This document shows, piece by piece, positions 1 through 8,549 of a stretch of DNA of 64,000 bases. The notes under the pieces were generated by a model, which worked only from the letters and a program-made list of their open reading frames with translations, searched no databases and was not told the origin of the DNA. A program made the translations under genes and the position numbers. The stretch is from Alphaproteobacteria bacterium (GTDB taxonomy: Bacteria > Pseudomonadota > Alphaproteobacteria > Micavibrionales > Micavibrionaceae), in NCBI GenBank assembly GCA_020443295.1, contig JAGRIJ010000049.1, forward strand, positions 1-64,000. Direction: 5' to 3'. Each line of letters starts with the position of its first letter. Position 1 is the first letter of the stretch.

Positions 1-934
1 ACTCTTTTTCCTTGGCCAGCATCAACGCCAGATCATAAGCCTCTTTACGCGGCATTCCAGTCTCCGACGCCAGAACATTGGCGGCGTCTCTGGTCTTCAG
101 GGTCCGCAGTAAAACCCGCATCCGCCCCTCCATATCTTTTTCCCCAGTTTTTTTACAATCGGCCCCCGGAGGCCCGACGACGACGACGACTTCTCCCTTC
201 GGTGGCCCCGCTTCTTGGTAGTGCACAGACAGCTCTGCGACCGTTCCCCTTCGCGTTTCCTCGAACATCTTTGTGATCTCGCGCACGACCGCCGCATCGC
301 GCCCCGGCATCAACGCGCCCAGATCGGCCAGCATCGCCGGCAACCGCCGTGCACTCTCAAAAAAGATCAGTGTCGAATCCACTGCCGCCCATTTCTCTAA
401 AGATTCTTTCCGCGCAGCGCGCTTAGACGGAAGAAAACCGGCAAAAGAAAAGGCGTCAACCGGAATTCCTGAAAGCTGCAACGCGGCCAGCGGCGCGTTC
501 GCCCCCGGCAGGCTCGTAACAAATAGGCCTTCGGCGGCGCATGCCCGGACCAGCTTGTAACCCGGATCGGAGATCAGTGGCATTCCCGCATCGCTGACCA
601 GCGCCACGACCGCGCCCTCTCGCAAACGGGACAGGATGCTCCCGCATTTTTCGTCCTCGCTGTAATCATGAAACGAAACCAGCGGATTACGGATCTCGAA
701 AGCGCTTAAAAGCTTGCGCGTCACACGTGTATCCTCGCACAGGATAAGATCGCAATCGCGCAGAACGTCCAGCGCCCTCAACGTAATATCGCGTAAATTT
801 CCAATAGGCGTTGCAACCAGATACAGCCCGCTCTTAAGAAGATTTTTTAAATCCTGAGCAGAACCATTTTTTCTTGAAGGCTCTTTTAAGGGAGCGTGTC
901 TGGAAAGCGTCTTTTTTACAATCTTCTTTTTCAA
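1..934 (-). CDS. rsmI: 16S rRNA 2'-O-methyltransferase RsmI (partial, C-terminus off the left edge)
   Basis: The enzyme methylates the 2'-O of C1402 in 16S rRNA using S-adenosylmethionine. The reverse strand reads open to the window edge with about 311 codons, and it shows the tetrapyrrole-methylase-fold signatures: LVATPIGNLRDIT near the N-terminus, EDTRVTRKLL, SDAGMPLISDPGY and FFESARRLPAML. The last visible residues are MPRKEAYDLALMLAKEKE, so only a short tail should be missing. I chose the TTG at 934 because GAGG lies six bases upstream and the only nearby ATG is out of frame and stops at once. About 36 lysine-rich residues precede the conserved core, so a later start is possible. The gene is divergent from an LpoA-like gene, as yraL is from yraM in enterics. 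Confidence 0.93.
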   Translation of the reverse strand, partial: MKKKIVKKTLSRHAPLKEPSRKNGSAQDLKNLLKSGLYLVATPIGNLRDITLRALDVLRDCDLILCEDTRVTRKLLSAFEIRNPLVSFHDYSEDEKCGSILSRLREGAVVALVSDAGMPLISDPGYKLVRACAAEGLFVTSLPGANAPLAALQLSGIPVDAFSFAGFLPSKRAARKESLEKWAAVDSTLIFFESARRLPAMLADLGALMPGRDAAVVREITKMFEETRRGTVAELSVHYQEAGPPKGEVVVVVGPPGADCKKTGEKDMEGRMRVLLRTLKTRDAANVLASETGMPRKEAYDLALMLAKEKE

Positions 935-1031
935 AAAATCCTCATTTGGCCAGTAGTTTTTAAAATTCTTTTTATGTAGTGTATTCTCGTCAGGCTGCAA
1001 CCGATTCAAGAACGAAGAGAATACCAAAAAC

Positions 1032-2303
1032 ATGCGCAGGAAAGATATCCCCCTCTCTCTGGATTCCCGATCACGTTTTTTGACCCTCGCTCTTTTGGCT
1101 TTTTTCTCCTTTTTCCTGCAGGCTTGCGGGGCGGGCTCTTACCCCGAATACAACCGCGTGAACGTCACAACGGCGCAGGGCAACCCGAATGCGCTGGACG
1201 CTGGTGGAAACGTGCCCCTTCCCGCCGAAGGCGGTAACGTACGGGTCGCCATACTTCTCCCCCTTTCCGGTAAACATGCGGCTTTAGGCGATTCGATGCT
1301 TAAATCCGCGCAAATGGCGCTCTTTGATCTTGGTTACGAAAGATTTGAACTCATTCCCAAGGACACCGGAGGAACGGAAAGCGGAGGCAAGATGGCCGCG
1401 CAACAGGCTCTGCAGGATGGAGCGCAGCTTGTTCTCGGCCCGGTCTTTGCCGATGCCGTGCGCGGGGCCCAATCCGGTCTTGCGGGCAGTAACGTGAACA
1501 TGATCGCTTTCTCCACAGACTGGACTTTGGCCCGTAACGACACCTACCTGATCGGATTCCTGCCCTTCGATCAGGTTTCCCGCGTGGTACAATATGCTCG
1601 CGTCAAGGGAATCAACCGCTTCGGCGTCCTCGCACCAGACGACACATATGGAAACGCGGCCGTCAACGCATACCAGCAGACGGAAAAACAGGCCGGAATT
1701 TCCGGAACGCGGGTCGAGCGCTTCTCCCCCCGGGCTGCCGACCTGTCGATAATCATCCGCAACTTCACGGATTTCGATAAACGCCAGGCGATGAACGATT
1801 CTTTGGGGACCCCCTTCGATGCGGTCCTTATTCCCGCCGGAGGCAACCTCGCCAGCACGATCGGGCGTACTCTGAACAGCTACAATCTCCCGCCCTCGCA
1901 GGTCCGACGCCTCGGAACCGGCCTGATGGACGACCCGCGCCTCGCGGCTGATCCCGCCTTGGCCGGAACATGGTTTGCCGCCCCGCCTCCGCGCCTGCGT
2001 GCGGATTTTGAAAACCGCTACAGACGTTATTACGGCGAGCAGCCGCAGCGCATCGCCTCACTCGCTTACGACGCAACGGCTCTGGCGGCCACGCTCTCCC
2101 GTATGAGCCTGCAAAGAAACGGAACAATTGACTTCACCCGCAATGCCCTGATGAACCCGAACGGATTCGCCGGCGTGGACGGTATCTTCCGCTTCCGGAA
2201 AGATAACATCGCCGAGCGGGGCCTCGCCGTCCTTGAATTCCGCAACGGCACGATCGTGGAAATCGACCCCGCCCCGCGCACTTTTCAGACCCGAACTCAA
2301 TAA
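1032..2303 (+). CDS. LpoA/YraM-like penicillin-binding protein activator (lipoprotein)
   Basis: This is a 423-residue lipoprotein. Its hydrophobic leader ends in the lipobox LQAC, with the acylated cysteine at about residue 32. The mature part begins near residue 68 with VRVAILLPLSGKHAALG, the opening of a type I periplasmic binding-protein fold, and it continues with the fold's usual landmarks (AQLVLGPVFAD, RFGVLAPDDTYG, YDATALAATLS). In enterics LpoA is an outer-membrane lipoprotein that activates the peptidoglycan synthase PBP1a. The divergent rsmI neighbour matches the enteric arrangement and supports the call. It lacks the N-terminal TPR-like domain of enteric LpoA, so only the ligand-binding-fold half is represented. 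Function in peptidoglycan synthesis is inferred from family and context. Confidence 0.83.
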   Translation: MRRKDIPLSLDSRSRFLTLALLAFFSFFLQACGAGSYPEYNRVNVTTAQGNPNALDAGGNVPLPAEGGNVRVAILLPLSGKHAALGDSMLKSAQMALFDLGYERFELIPKDTGGTESGGKMAAQQALQDGAQLVLGPVFADAVRGAQSGLAGSNVNMIAFSTDWTLARNDTYLIGFLPFDQVSRVVQYARVKGINRFGVLAPDDTYGNAAVNAYQQTEKQAGISGTRVERFSPRAADLSIIIRNFTDFDKRQAMNDSLGTPFDAVLIPAGGNLASTIGRTLNSYNLPPSQVRRLGTGLMDDPRLAADPALAGTWFAAPPPRLRADFENRYRRYYGEQPQRIASLAYDATALAATLSRMSLQRNGTIDFTRNALMNPNGFAGVDGIFRFRKDNIAERGLAVLEFRNGTIVEIDPAPRTFQTRTQ

Positions 2304-2344
2304 AGCTGTTGCATTAAGGCTGATAAGACGTATAACGCCGCGTA

Positions 2345-2740
2345 ATGAATCTGATAGCTAAAAGAGTTCCGAAAAAATGGCCGCACGCTCTGGCGCTGCT
2401 CGCGATTGTGTGCTCGCTGCTCGTCCATACCGCCCCGCTCTTCAACTTCAAGGATAAAAACGGCTTCACCGTCTCCATCTGCACGGCCTATGGCCCTCAG
2501 ACCATAACGCTGGACAAGAATGGAAAGGAAATCCCGCCCGAGCGAAAAAACACGGCGCGTCAAGGCTGCCCTTATTGTATAGCGTCCGCCCTCGGCAAAG
2601 TCCCCCTCTCGACCGCCGGATTTATCCCCCTCCCCGCCGCTCGGGCAGACGGCTCCATAAATTTCACATATTTCAACGCCCCCGCCGCCGGACGTTCTCC
2701 CGGCTCCGCACCCATCCGCGCACCCCCTGCGTTCTCCTGA
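2345..2740 (+). CDS. DUF2946-like protein, possible copper-related
   Basis: This 131-residue protein has one hydrophobic segment near residues 13-31, either a signal sequence or a membrane anchor. It follows the DUF2946 pattern: a CTAYG block, a Lys/Asp/Gly stretch, then CPYC at about residue 78, giving three cysteines placed for metal or disulfide chemistry. DUF2946 genes are often found beside copper-efflux or TonB-receptor genes. The next gene, 45 bases downstream, encodes a His/Met-rich outer-membrane protein, which fits copper handling, but the sequence does not prove a substrate. No strong ribosome-binding site precedes the ATG. Confidence 0.6.
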   Translation: MNLIAKRVPKKWPHALALLAIVCSLLVHTAPLFNFKDKNGFTVSICTAYGPQTITLDKNGKEIPPERKNTARQGCPYCIASALGKVPLSTAGFIPLPAARADGSINFTYFNAPAAGRSPGSAPIRAPPAFS

Positions 2741-2785
2741 ACCAAAAAATGCAAAACAAACACATTCATTCAGGAGTACTGAACA

Positions 2786-3883
2786 ATGAAACAACTCGCA
2801 AAAGCGGGCTTGATGGCCTGCACAATTCTAAGCTTGACCTCTCCGGTAATTGCCGAAGATCATAACAACCACGCCCCTTCAGGGCACACCGCCCATCGCC
2901 ACAACGCCAGCAGCGCCCCCCAAAGCGTCATGGGCGACCATATGCACGGAAAGGGCGACTGGATGCTCTCCTACCGCTACATGCACATGGATATGGGCGG
3001 AAACCGCGACGGAACGAATTCTATCTCGCCCGAAGAAATCGTAACCTCCGTCACAAACCCGCACGCGCCGCCGCCGACATTACGCGTCGTCCCGACCGAT
3101 ATGACGATGGACATGCACATGCTGGGCGTAATGTACGGTCTGTCTGATACGGTCACGCTGATGCTGATGGGCAACTACATAAAAAAGGAAATGGACCACA
3201 TCACCTTCGCGGGCATGGCCGGAACAACGCGGCTGGGGACATTCGCCACCCGCTCCAGCGGTTGGGGCGACACAACGTTCACAGCCCTCATTCGTCTCTA
3301 TGAGGACGGACGCCATCACCTGCACCTGAACGCGGGATTAAGCGCCCCCACAGGCTCCATCAAGAAAAAGGATGACGTCCTCACCCCGATGGGCACAACA
3401 CCGACCCTGCGCCTGCCTTACGCGATGCAGCTCGGCTCCGGCACGTGGGACGCGCTTCCCGGCATCACCTACACCGGAAACGAAGGCGACTGGTTCTGGG
3501 GCGCGCAATTCCGCAACGTCATTCGCCTGGAAAGTGAAAACGATCAAGGCTACCGCCTTGGAAACCGGCACGCGCTCACAAGCTGGGTCGGGTATCGTTT
3601 CTGCGACTGGATGTCGGCAAGCTTTCGCATAAAAGGCGAAAAGACCGGAAAGATCAAAGGGGAGGACGCCGCGATCACCGCGCCCGTCCAAACGGCTGAT
3701 CCCGATAATTACGGCGGCAAACTGATCGAAACCGGAATCGGATTTGAATTCAGGCCGCCCGTTCCCGAACTCGAAGGGTTGAGCTTCGGCGCGGAAGTTA
3801 CGGTACCCGTTTATCAAAATCTGAACGGCCCGCAAATGGAACGCGATTGGAACCTGAACATCGGATTGACCTACCGATTTTAA
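2786..3883 (+). CDS. His/Met-rich outer-membrane beta-barrel protein (transporter-like)
   Basis: This 365-residue protein has a signal peptide ending near IAEDH. The mature N-terminus is crowded with histidine and methionine (HNNHAPSGHTAHRHN, then DHMHGKGDW, MHMDMGG and MTMDMHMLGVMYG). The rest alternates as expected of beta strands and ends in LTYRF, the C-terminal aromatic signature of outer-membrane barrels. It resembles the 'transporter' proteins annotated by homology to the phenol/meta-degradation barrel family. His/Met runs are typical of copper- or silver-handling proteins, and the DUF2946 gene upstream agrees. AGGAG precedes the ATG and a hairpin terminator follows. A soft-metal role is inferred. 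Confidence 0.68.
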   Translation: MKQLAKAGLMACTILSLTSPVIAEDHNNHAPSGHTAHRHNASSAPQSVMGDHMHGKGDWMLSYRYMHMDMGGNRDGTNSISPEEIVTSVTNPHAPPPTLRVVPTDMTMDMHMLGVMYGLSDTVTLMLMGNYIKKEMDHITFAGMAGTTRLGTFATRSSGWGDTTFTALIRLYEDGRHHLHLNAGLSAPTGSIKKKDDVLTPMGTTPTLRLPYAMQLGSGTWDALPGITYTGNEGDWFWGAQFRNVIRLESENDQGYRLGNRHALTSWVGYRFCDWMSASFRIKGEKTGKIKGEDAAITAPVQTADPDNYGGKLIETGIGFEFRPPVPELEGLSFGAEVTVPVYQNLNGPQMERDWNLNIGLTYRF

Positions 3884-3909
3884 AATTCAAAAAAAGCCTC
3901 TAAAAGCTA

Positions 3910-3945
3910 AAAGCGCAGGAAGAACAATTTCCTGCGCTTTTATAT
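3910..3945 (+). terminator. Rho-independent terminator after the outer-membrane protein gene
   Basis: The arms AAAGCGCAGGAA (3910-3921) and TTCCTGCGCTTT (3929-3940) pair perfectly around a 7-base loop. A T-rich tail follows. It should end the DUF2946/outer-membrane transcript. Confidence 0.8.
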
Positions 3946-4091
3946 TATTTTTATAGCTCAGGAAGTTTTTTTCGAATTACGCTCTTGCGCGTTTGCGAAG
4001 AATCGGACAATCTAATTCTCTATACGCAACGATAAGTTTTCAATATTAGTGGCAGAAGCCCGCCCGGGCCGCATGTCGTGTGGAGGATCGA

Positions 4092-4679
4092 ATGGAAAAT
4101 TCTGGAACGGCGCGTAAGGGACGCCCCCGCAGCGAAAAATCTCGCAAGGCCATCCTGAACGCCACAAACAAGCTTCTCCTGCAAACATCCGTGCAGGAAC
4201 TCAGCATCGAAGCCATCGCAAAAAAAGCGAAGGTCGGCAAAACCACCATCTACCGCTGGTGGCCGAACAAGACCGCCGTGGTCATGGACGCTCTGGCCAG
4301 CCAGCCGGGGATGCAGACCCCCCTGCCCACCGCCAGCAGCCACGCCGAAGCGATCACCATGCAGCTCGACAAGCTCATTCGCCTGCTTGACAGCCATAAC
4401 GGTCAGACCATCGCCCAGCTTTTCAGCGAGGCGCAGGCCGACGAACAGTCTCAGAAAATTTTTAACGACAACCTTCTCGAACCCCTGATGGACGCCATTA
4501 AGTACAGCCTTCAGGAAGGCCGGAAAAACGGCGAATTCCGTCAAGATATCAACGACAGTCTGGCCGTGGACATGCTCTGCGGGCCGATCTTCTTCCGCCT
4601 GATGGCTCATCCGAAGGATCTTGACGATAACTTCCGCACCAATTACCCGAACGAAGCGATCCAGGCGCTCCTGAACTAG
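4092..4679 (+). CDS. TetR/AcrR-family transcriptional regulator
   Basis: The 195-residue protein has an N-terminal TetR DNA-binding domain. After a basic RKGRPRS leader comes the helix-turn-helix (LSIEAIAKKAKVGKTTIYRWW, roughly residues 38-58), followed by NKTAVVMDAL and a divergent all-helical ligand domain. GGAGG at 4082-4086 sits five bases before the ATG at 4092, so I prefer this over the in-frame GTG at 4080. The gene stands alone between two terminators, so its target cannot be told from operon structure. The preceding metal-type genes are candidates only by proximity. Confidence 0.87.
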   Translation: MENSGTARKGRPRSEKSRKAILNATNKLLLQTSVQELSIEAIAKKAKVGKTTIYRWWPNKTAVVMDALASQPGMQTPLPTASSHAEAITMQLDKLIRLLDSHNGQTIAQLFSEAQADEQSQKIFNDNLLEPLMDAIKYSLQEGRKNGEFRQDINDSLAVDMLCGPIFFRLMAHPKDLDDNFRTNYPNEAIQALLN

Positions 4680-4703
4680 CCGGTTTTTGAAAAAATTTCC
4701 GGG

Positions 4704-4740
4704 AAAAAAGCCTCGCATATCTACCTGCGGGGCTTTTTTG
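4704..4740 (+). terminator. Rho-independent terminator after the TetR gene
   Basis: AAGCCTCGCA and TGCGGGGCTT form a ten-pair stem with one G-T pair and an 8-base loop. A run of six T follows directly. A run of A on the other side could let it act on the reverse strand too. Confidence 0.85.
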
Positions 4741-4828
4741 CTCAAACATTTACATAAGCAACAGTTTCAGGTACAATTCACCAAACAACAACATATAAGA
4801 ATACGTCTAAGAAAAGCGGGCTTCAGAC

Positions 4829-6211
4829 ATGACCGACAAACCGGAAAACAAGAACGACGGACAATCGGCGTCGTCAGCCGGGGATTTTGCAGATATTCTT
4901 TCCCGGATGCGTGCTGCCCGGTCGTCCTTTCTTGCTGGGGAATTAACCGACAAGGAATATATCGACAGGACCATAGAACTCGACCGCCGCCTGACGTTCA
5001 ACCTCTCCGGAAACTTTAACGCCCAGTCGGGCTTTCTCGTTACGCAGCCGGAAGGAACGCAATACGCCTCCTACCGCGCTAGCCTGAGCGCCGGACAGGG
5101 GTCCGCCCTCCCCGCACACGGAGCGGAAACGGAAATCATAGAAAGACTTCAGGGACAGTCAGGAAAACCGCGCTCTTTTTTCTCCCCCGAACAGGAAATT
5201 GCCGCCCGTCAGGAAATGTTTTCAAGGCTTCTTCGAAGCCATCCGCAACTGGCCTCCATGACGTTACGCGACGCCGCCGATATGGTTGTTAAAACAACGG
5301 CCGGAGAAGAGGTCGAATGGAAATACGGTGACGCGGACCCGAGCGTCGTAATGTGCGCGGCCCTGACCATGATCAACATCCACCGCGACGAACTGCAAAC
5401 GGTCAACCCGTCCCTCCACCGCAGCCTGAGTGCCTCGGACCCTGACTATATCCGCACCGTCGTCTCGGGCCGCATCCTCGGATCGGCGTCGGAAGACGGC
5501 GAGTTCGTCGCTTGGGAAACCGAAAAACGCGCTCAGGTCATCGCGGCCATCCGCGCGGACAAGACCCTGATGGCGGATATCGGAAAAGTAAAGCCCCTGC
5601 TGGACACCGGAAGCCAGGAGGAGTTTCTTGCCCAGCACAGGCTGCGCGATTCCATAAGCCAGAGGGTGCTTGACATTTACGCCCGCGCCTATGACGCTCC
5701 CGAACTTTTACGCGCGGATATCCTGACGACAACCTACGCACCTGTCGAAACGATGAATGAAAACGATATTTACGGCTACGCCGGCGGCGTAGCGGGCCTA
5801 AACAACGAAGATTACGTCTTTGTGCGTACGACTCTCTATAACGAGCTTCTGCTGCGCGATCCGATGGACACCCCCCGCGAAGTCGGCGAAAAGTTTCTTC
5901 TCACCCTCAACGAGGAATCCCGCCACGCTGTGGACAACATTTACTCCGACCGCCTTGTGAATGGCAAGCTTGACGCCGACCATCCGGCCTTCCGCCATAC
6001 CAACCTTATTTTTTTGAATAATTACAATTATATTCCCGACGGCGATTCCTACGCCTCCCAGTATGCGGAGCGCACGGCCAAGGAAGCCGCTGCGGAAATA
6101 ACGAACCCGATCGCCGGAGATATTTTCCCGCCGGCGCCCGAACCGGCGCGACCGGAAGGACAGGTCATGGTCCTCGAAGGCATGACCATCCGCGGCGACG
6201 TAAAACCCTGA
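4829..6211 (+). CDS. Conserved-looking protein of unknown function (460 aa)
   Basis: I do not recognise this protein. It has no signal peptide or membrane segment and is rich in charged residues. The N-terminal 25 residues are polar and low in complexity. A segment near residue 30 (FADILSRMRAARSSFLAGEL) looks helical, and the C-terminal half is soluble, helical and acidic, with a proline-rich tail (PPAPEPARPEG). The protein converges with the LapG-like peptidase gene, leaving only 23 bases between stops. Codon use looks like that of its neighbours, so it seems a real, translated gene. Confidence 0.75.
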   Translation: MTDKPENKNDGQSASSAGDFADILSRMRAARSSFLAGELTDKEYIDRTIELDRRLTFNLSGNFNAQSGFLVTQPEGTQYASYRASLSAGQGSALPAHGAETEIIERLQGQSGKPRSFFSPEQEIAARQEMFSRLLRSHPQLASMTLRDAADMVVKTTAGEEVEWKYGDADPSVVMCAALTMINIHRDELQTVNPSLHRSLSASDPDYIRTVVSGRILGSASEDGEFVAWETEKRAQVIAAIRADKTLMADIGKVKPLLDTGSQEEFLAQHRLRDSISQRVLDIYARAYDAPELLRADILTTTYAPVETMNENDIYGYAGGVAGLNNEDYVFVRTTLYNELLLRDPMDTPREVGEKFLLTLNEESRHAVDNIYSDRLVNGKLDADHPAFRHTNLIFLNNYNYIPDGDSYASQYAERTAKEAAAEITNPIAGDIFPPAPEPARPEGQVMVLEGMTIRGDVKP

Positions 6212-6234
6212 GGCAAAACTGATAAATAGTTGGG

Positions 6235-7044
6235 CTAGTTCCCGGGACGGGCACCGACAACGATGATATCCCCGCGCGTACGGCCCTCTTCGTTAACGAA
6301 ATCCCCGTAATTCATGTCCGAAAACAGGGAATTGTAATACGCGCCATTTTCGTTATAGGCGCGGTAGGGATCGTTGCGAATCTGGAAAAAACTCGGCGCG
6401 AAGATCAGCCCGGAATTATTCGTCGAATTGTTGTTAAGGACAAACTGCTCCCCGGTCGGGTCCTGATACAAAAGGACGGCGTGCCCGCCGCCCTCCTCGC
6501 CCGGCTGCGCGTCAACCGAAACGATTGCAAGACGATCGGCGTCAATACCGTAACGCCGCGCGAACTTGTACTTGGCGATCGCGAAATCCTCGCAATCACC
6601 GGCCATACGCTCAAGGGTGCGCGGGAGGGGCTGGCTCTCATCAGCGCGCGTCAAATCCGGGGTATAGGTAATCGCGTCATCCAGAACCGTATCCAGCGCC
6701 TCCATAAACGCCCGCTCGCGGGCCGCAATGCGCTCGATCGGTTCTCCCGACCATTTCCCGGCCTGGGCAGGCGATACCAGACTGAAGGACCCGTCATGAT
6801 ACGCTGCTGAAGGAAAGGCGCCTTCAACCTGCTTTAGTTCCTCGGGAAACTGTTCCCACACCCTGTCCCATAACGCATTGAAACGCTGGTTCTCCATCGG
6901 GCTGAATTCCCAGTGCTGCGTGAGTTTATACTGATCGAACACCGCTTGCGCACGGTGACGAAGAATTGTCGGATCCGTTGTAAAATCCTCTATCGAAAAA
7001 GTCGCGGAAACAGAACGAAAATCCGGCCCCAGAACCCTTGACAT
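6235..7044 (-). CDS. LapG-like bacterial transglutaminase-fold cysteine peptidase, Asp replaced by Asn
   Basis: This 269-residue protein carries the core of the bacterial transglutaminase-like cysteine peptidase family: GDCEDFAIAKY with the nucleophile at Cys151, and GGHAVLLY with His188. The spacing of 37 residues equals that of LapG, which cleaves the LapA adhesin in the periplasm. Where the family has VLDN the sequence reads VLNNN (residues 202-206), so the usual catalytic Asp is Asn. A Cys-His-Asn triad is known from papain, so activity is possible. No signal peptide is visible, unlike periplasmic LapG, so it may act in the cytoplasm or be exported by another route. CGGAGG precedes the ATG. 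Confidence 0.72.
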   Translation of the reverse strand: MSRVLGPDFRSVSATFSIEDFTTDPTILRHRAQAVFDQYKLTQHWEFSPMENQRFNALWDRVWEQFPEELKQVEGAFPSAAYHDGSFSLVSPAQAGKWSGEPIERIAARERAFMEALDTVLDDAITYTPDLTRADESQPLPRTLERMAGDCEDFAIAKYKFARRYGIDADRLAIVSVDAQPGEEGGGHAVLLYQDPTGEQFVLNNNSTNNSGLIFAPSFFQIRNDPYRAYNENGAYYNSLFSDMNYGDFVNEEGRTRGDIIVVGARPGN

Positions 7045-7193
7045 ACCACCTCCGTAAGGGACAATTCTTTTTCTTTAAATGTAACGGTTAAAAAGCAAAA
7101 ATTCAAAAAAATTATGGCAAAAAAGAGGGCCGCACCCAATACAAAAGCGCAGCCCGTCTATAAAATACAGATAAAACAGAGATTTAAAAGAAG

Positions 7194-7745
7194 CTAAGCG
7201 GCCTTGGCAATCTGATCGCCGGAAAGCGCGTCTTCTCCCCTCAACACCGCGCTCACCGCCGAAACGGTAGCGGCAATTCGCACGGCGGTCTGCACTTGCT
7301 CTGCGGAAAACCCTTCGGCCCGTACCTTCTTCTCGTGCGACTTCACGCAGAATTGGCAACCGTTGATCGCGGAGACGGCCAGTGACCACAACTCGAAATC
7401 GGCCTTCTCGACACCGGGATTCCCGATCACGTTCATCCGCAGCTTGGCGGGCAAAGATCGGTAGGTTTCATCCATCATCCCCGTAAACTTGTAGTATACG
7501 TTGTTCATCGCCATAATCGACGCGGCCGCTTTGGACGCGTTCAACGCTTCCGGCGAAAGCTTGGCCGAAGCCTCGGCGTGAATGGCGCGGATCACCTCGG
7601 CATGCCCCCCGGCGAGCGCACACGACAGAAAAGTACCCCAGAGTTGCTGAGAATTGAGGGTCTCTTCCCCCGCAAGGCTCGACAGGTTAAGTTTGATATC
7701 TTTCGCATACTCGGGAATACGGTTCTTTAAATCTTCGACAGACAT
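7194..7745 (-). CDS. ahpD: Alkyl hydroperoxidase AhpD
   Basis: AhpD reduces the oxidised form of AhpC through a CxxC disulfide centre. The 183-residue protein opens with [20 protein letters not shown], as mycobacterial AhpD does, and has the catalytic segment [20 protein letters not shown]. That supplies the cysteine pair (Cys-x-x-Cys) and the downstream histidine of the proton relay. I chose the second of two nearby ATGs (7745) because it matches the family start and has AAGG nine bases upstream; 7754 would add three residues. It follows ahpC on the same strand after an intergenic hairpin. Confidence 0.92.
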   Translation of the reverse strand: MSVEDLKNRIPEYAKDIKLNLSSLAGEETLNSQQLWGTFLSCALAGGHAEVIRAIHAEASAKLSPEALNASKAAASIMAMNNVYYKFTGMMDETYRSLPAKLRMNVIGNPGVEKADFELWSLAVSAINGCQFCVKSHEKKVRAEGFSAEQVQTAVRIAATVSAVSAVLRGEDALSGDQIAKAA

Positions 7746-7770
7746 GTCAGTCATCCTTTCTTCGTGAAAT

Positions 7771-7801
7771 AAAACCCGGCCTCGCCCCTCGCAAGGCCGG
7801 G
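7771..7801 (-). terminator. Hairpin between ahpC and ahpD (attenuating terminator)
   Basis: Read on the minus strand, CCCGGCCT and AGGCCGGG pair as eight perfect base pairs across an 11-base loop, and TTTTATTT follows. It lies just after the ahpC stop and before ahpD. It probably stops most transcripts after ahpC and lets a fraction read into ahpD. Confidence 0.75.
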
Positions 7802-7826
7802 CTGAAAAACTTTAGGTCCCGGCCTT

Positions 7827-8408
7827 TTAAGCGGCGATCTTCTGGGCTTCGGCGGAAACGTCGATCGTCTCGCCGCCGACCGGACGGTTGCACGGGCAAA
7901 GCTCGTCGGATTGCAGCGCATCGAGAATCCGCAAGGTTTCTTTCGGATTACGCCCGACATTCAGGCCGTTCACGCTCACATGCTGGATCACGTTGTGCGG
8001 ATCGACGATAAATGTCGCGCGCAGGGCGACACCGGCTTGCGGATCGCGAATCCCCAGCCCGTCGATGAGAGAACCGTTCGTATCCGCAAAAGACCACTGG
8101 TTCAGGCTCTTGAGGTCGGGATGCTCGCGGCGCCACGCCAGCTTGCAGAATTCGTTATCCGTGCTTCCGCCAAGAACGATGGCATCGCGGTCGGCAAACT
8201 CGTCGTTCAGCTTGGCGAACTCGACAATCTCCGTCGGACAGATAAACGTGAAATCCTTGGGATAGAAGAAAAACACCTTCCATTTTCCCTCAAAACTCTT
8301 CTCAGTAATCGTTTCAAATGCGGACGCGCCGTTTTCTTCGTGTTTGTTAAAGCCGGGCTTAACGCCGGTAACGCTGTATTCAGGAAGCGTGTCACCAATA
8401 CCAAGCAT
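7827..8408 (-). CDS. ahpC: Peroxiredoxin AhpC (three-cysteine, AhpD-coupled type)
   Basis: AhpC reduces peroxides at a reactive cysteine. The 193-residue protein contains FTFICPTE with the peroxidatic Cys57 and ends in DELCPCN with Cys171 and Cys173. This is the three-cysteine pattern of mycobacterial AhpC, which is recycled by AhpD rather than AhpF. AAGGAG lies eight bases upstream of the ATG at 8408, so the longer open frame reaching 8645 is not used. It is divergent from oxyR, with inverted repeats in the intervening 141 bases, and is probably induced by peroxide through OxyR. Confidence 0.95.
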   Translation of the reverse strand: MLGIGDTLPEYSVTGVKPGFNKHEENGASAFETITEKSFEGKWKVFFFYPKDFTFICPTEIVEFAKLNDEFADRDAIVLGGSTDNEFCKLAWRREHPDLKSLNQWSFADTNGSLIDGLGIRDPQAGVALRATFIVDPHNVIQHVSVNGLNVGRNPKETLRILDALQSDELCPCNRPVGGETIDVSAEAQKIAA

Positions 8409-8479
8409 AAGGTTCTCCTTTGTGTAATTTATGTTTAAAGACCGTTGAAATATGCCGATTAACGACACAAAAAACCAAT

Positions 8480-8514
8480 GATTAATATCAATCCTGACTA
8501 TTGAAAAAATCAAT
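8480..8514. promoter_or_regulatory. Candidate OxyR operator region between ahpC and oxyR
   Basis: Two AT-rich inverted repeats lie side by side in the divergent intergenic region: GATT-N6-AATC (8480-8493) and ATTGA-N5-TCAAT (8500-8514). LysR-family tetramers bind paired imperfect dyads of this sort. The canonical OxyR half-site ATAG...CTAT is not clearly present, so assignment rests on position and symmetry. Confidence 0.4.
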
Positions 8515-8549
8515 ACAAATAAATAAATAATAATGCTATTTTCGATATT

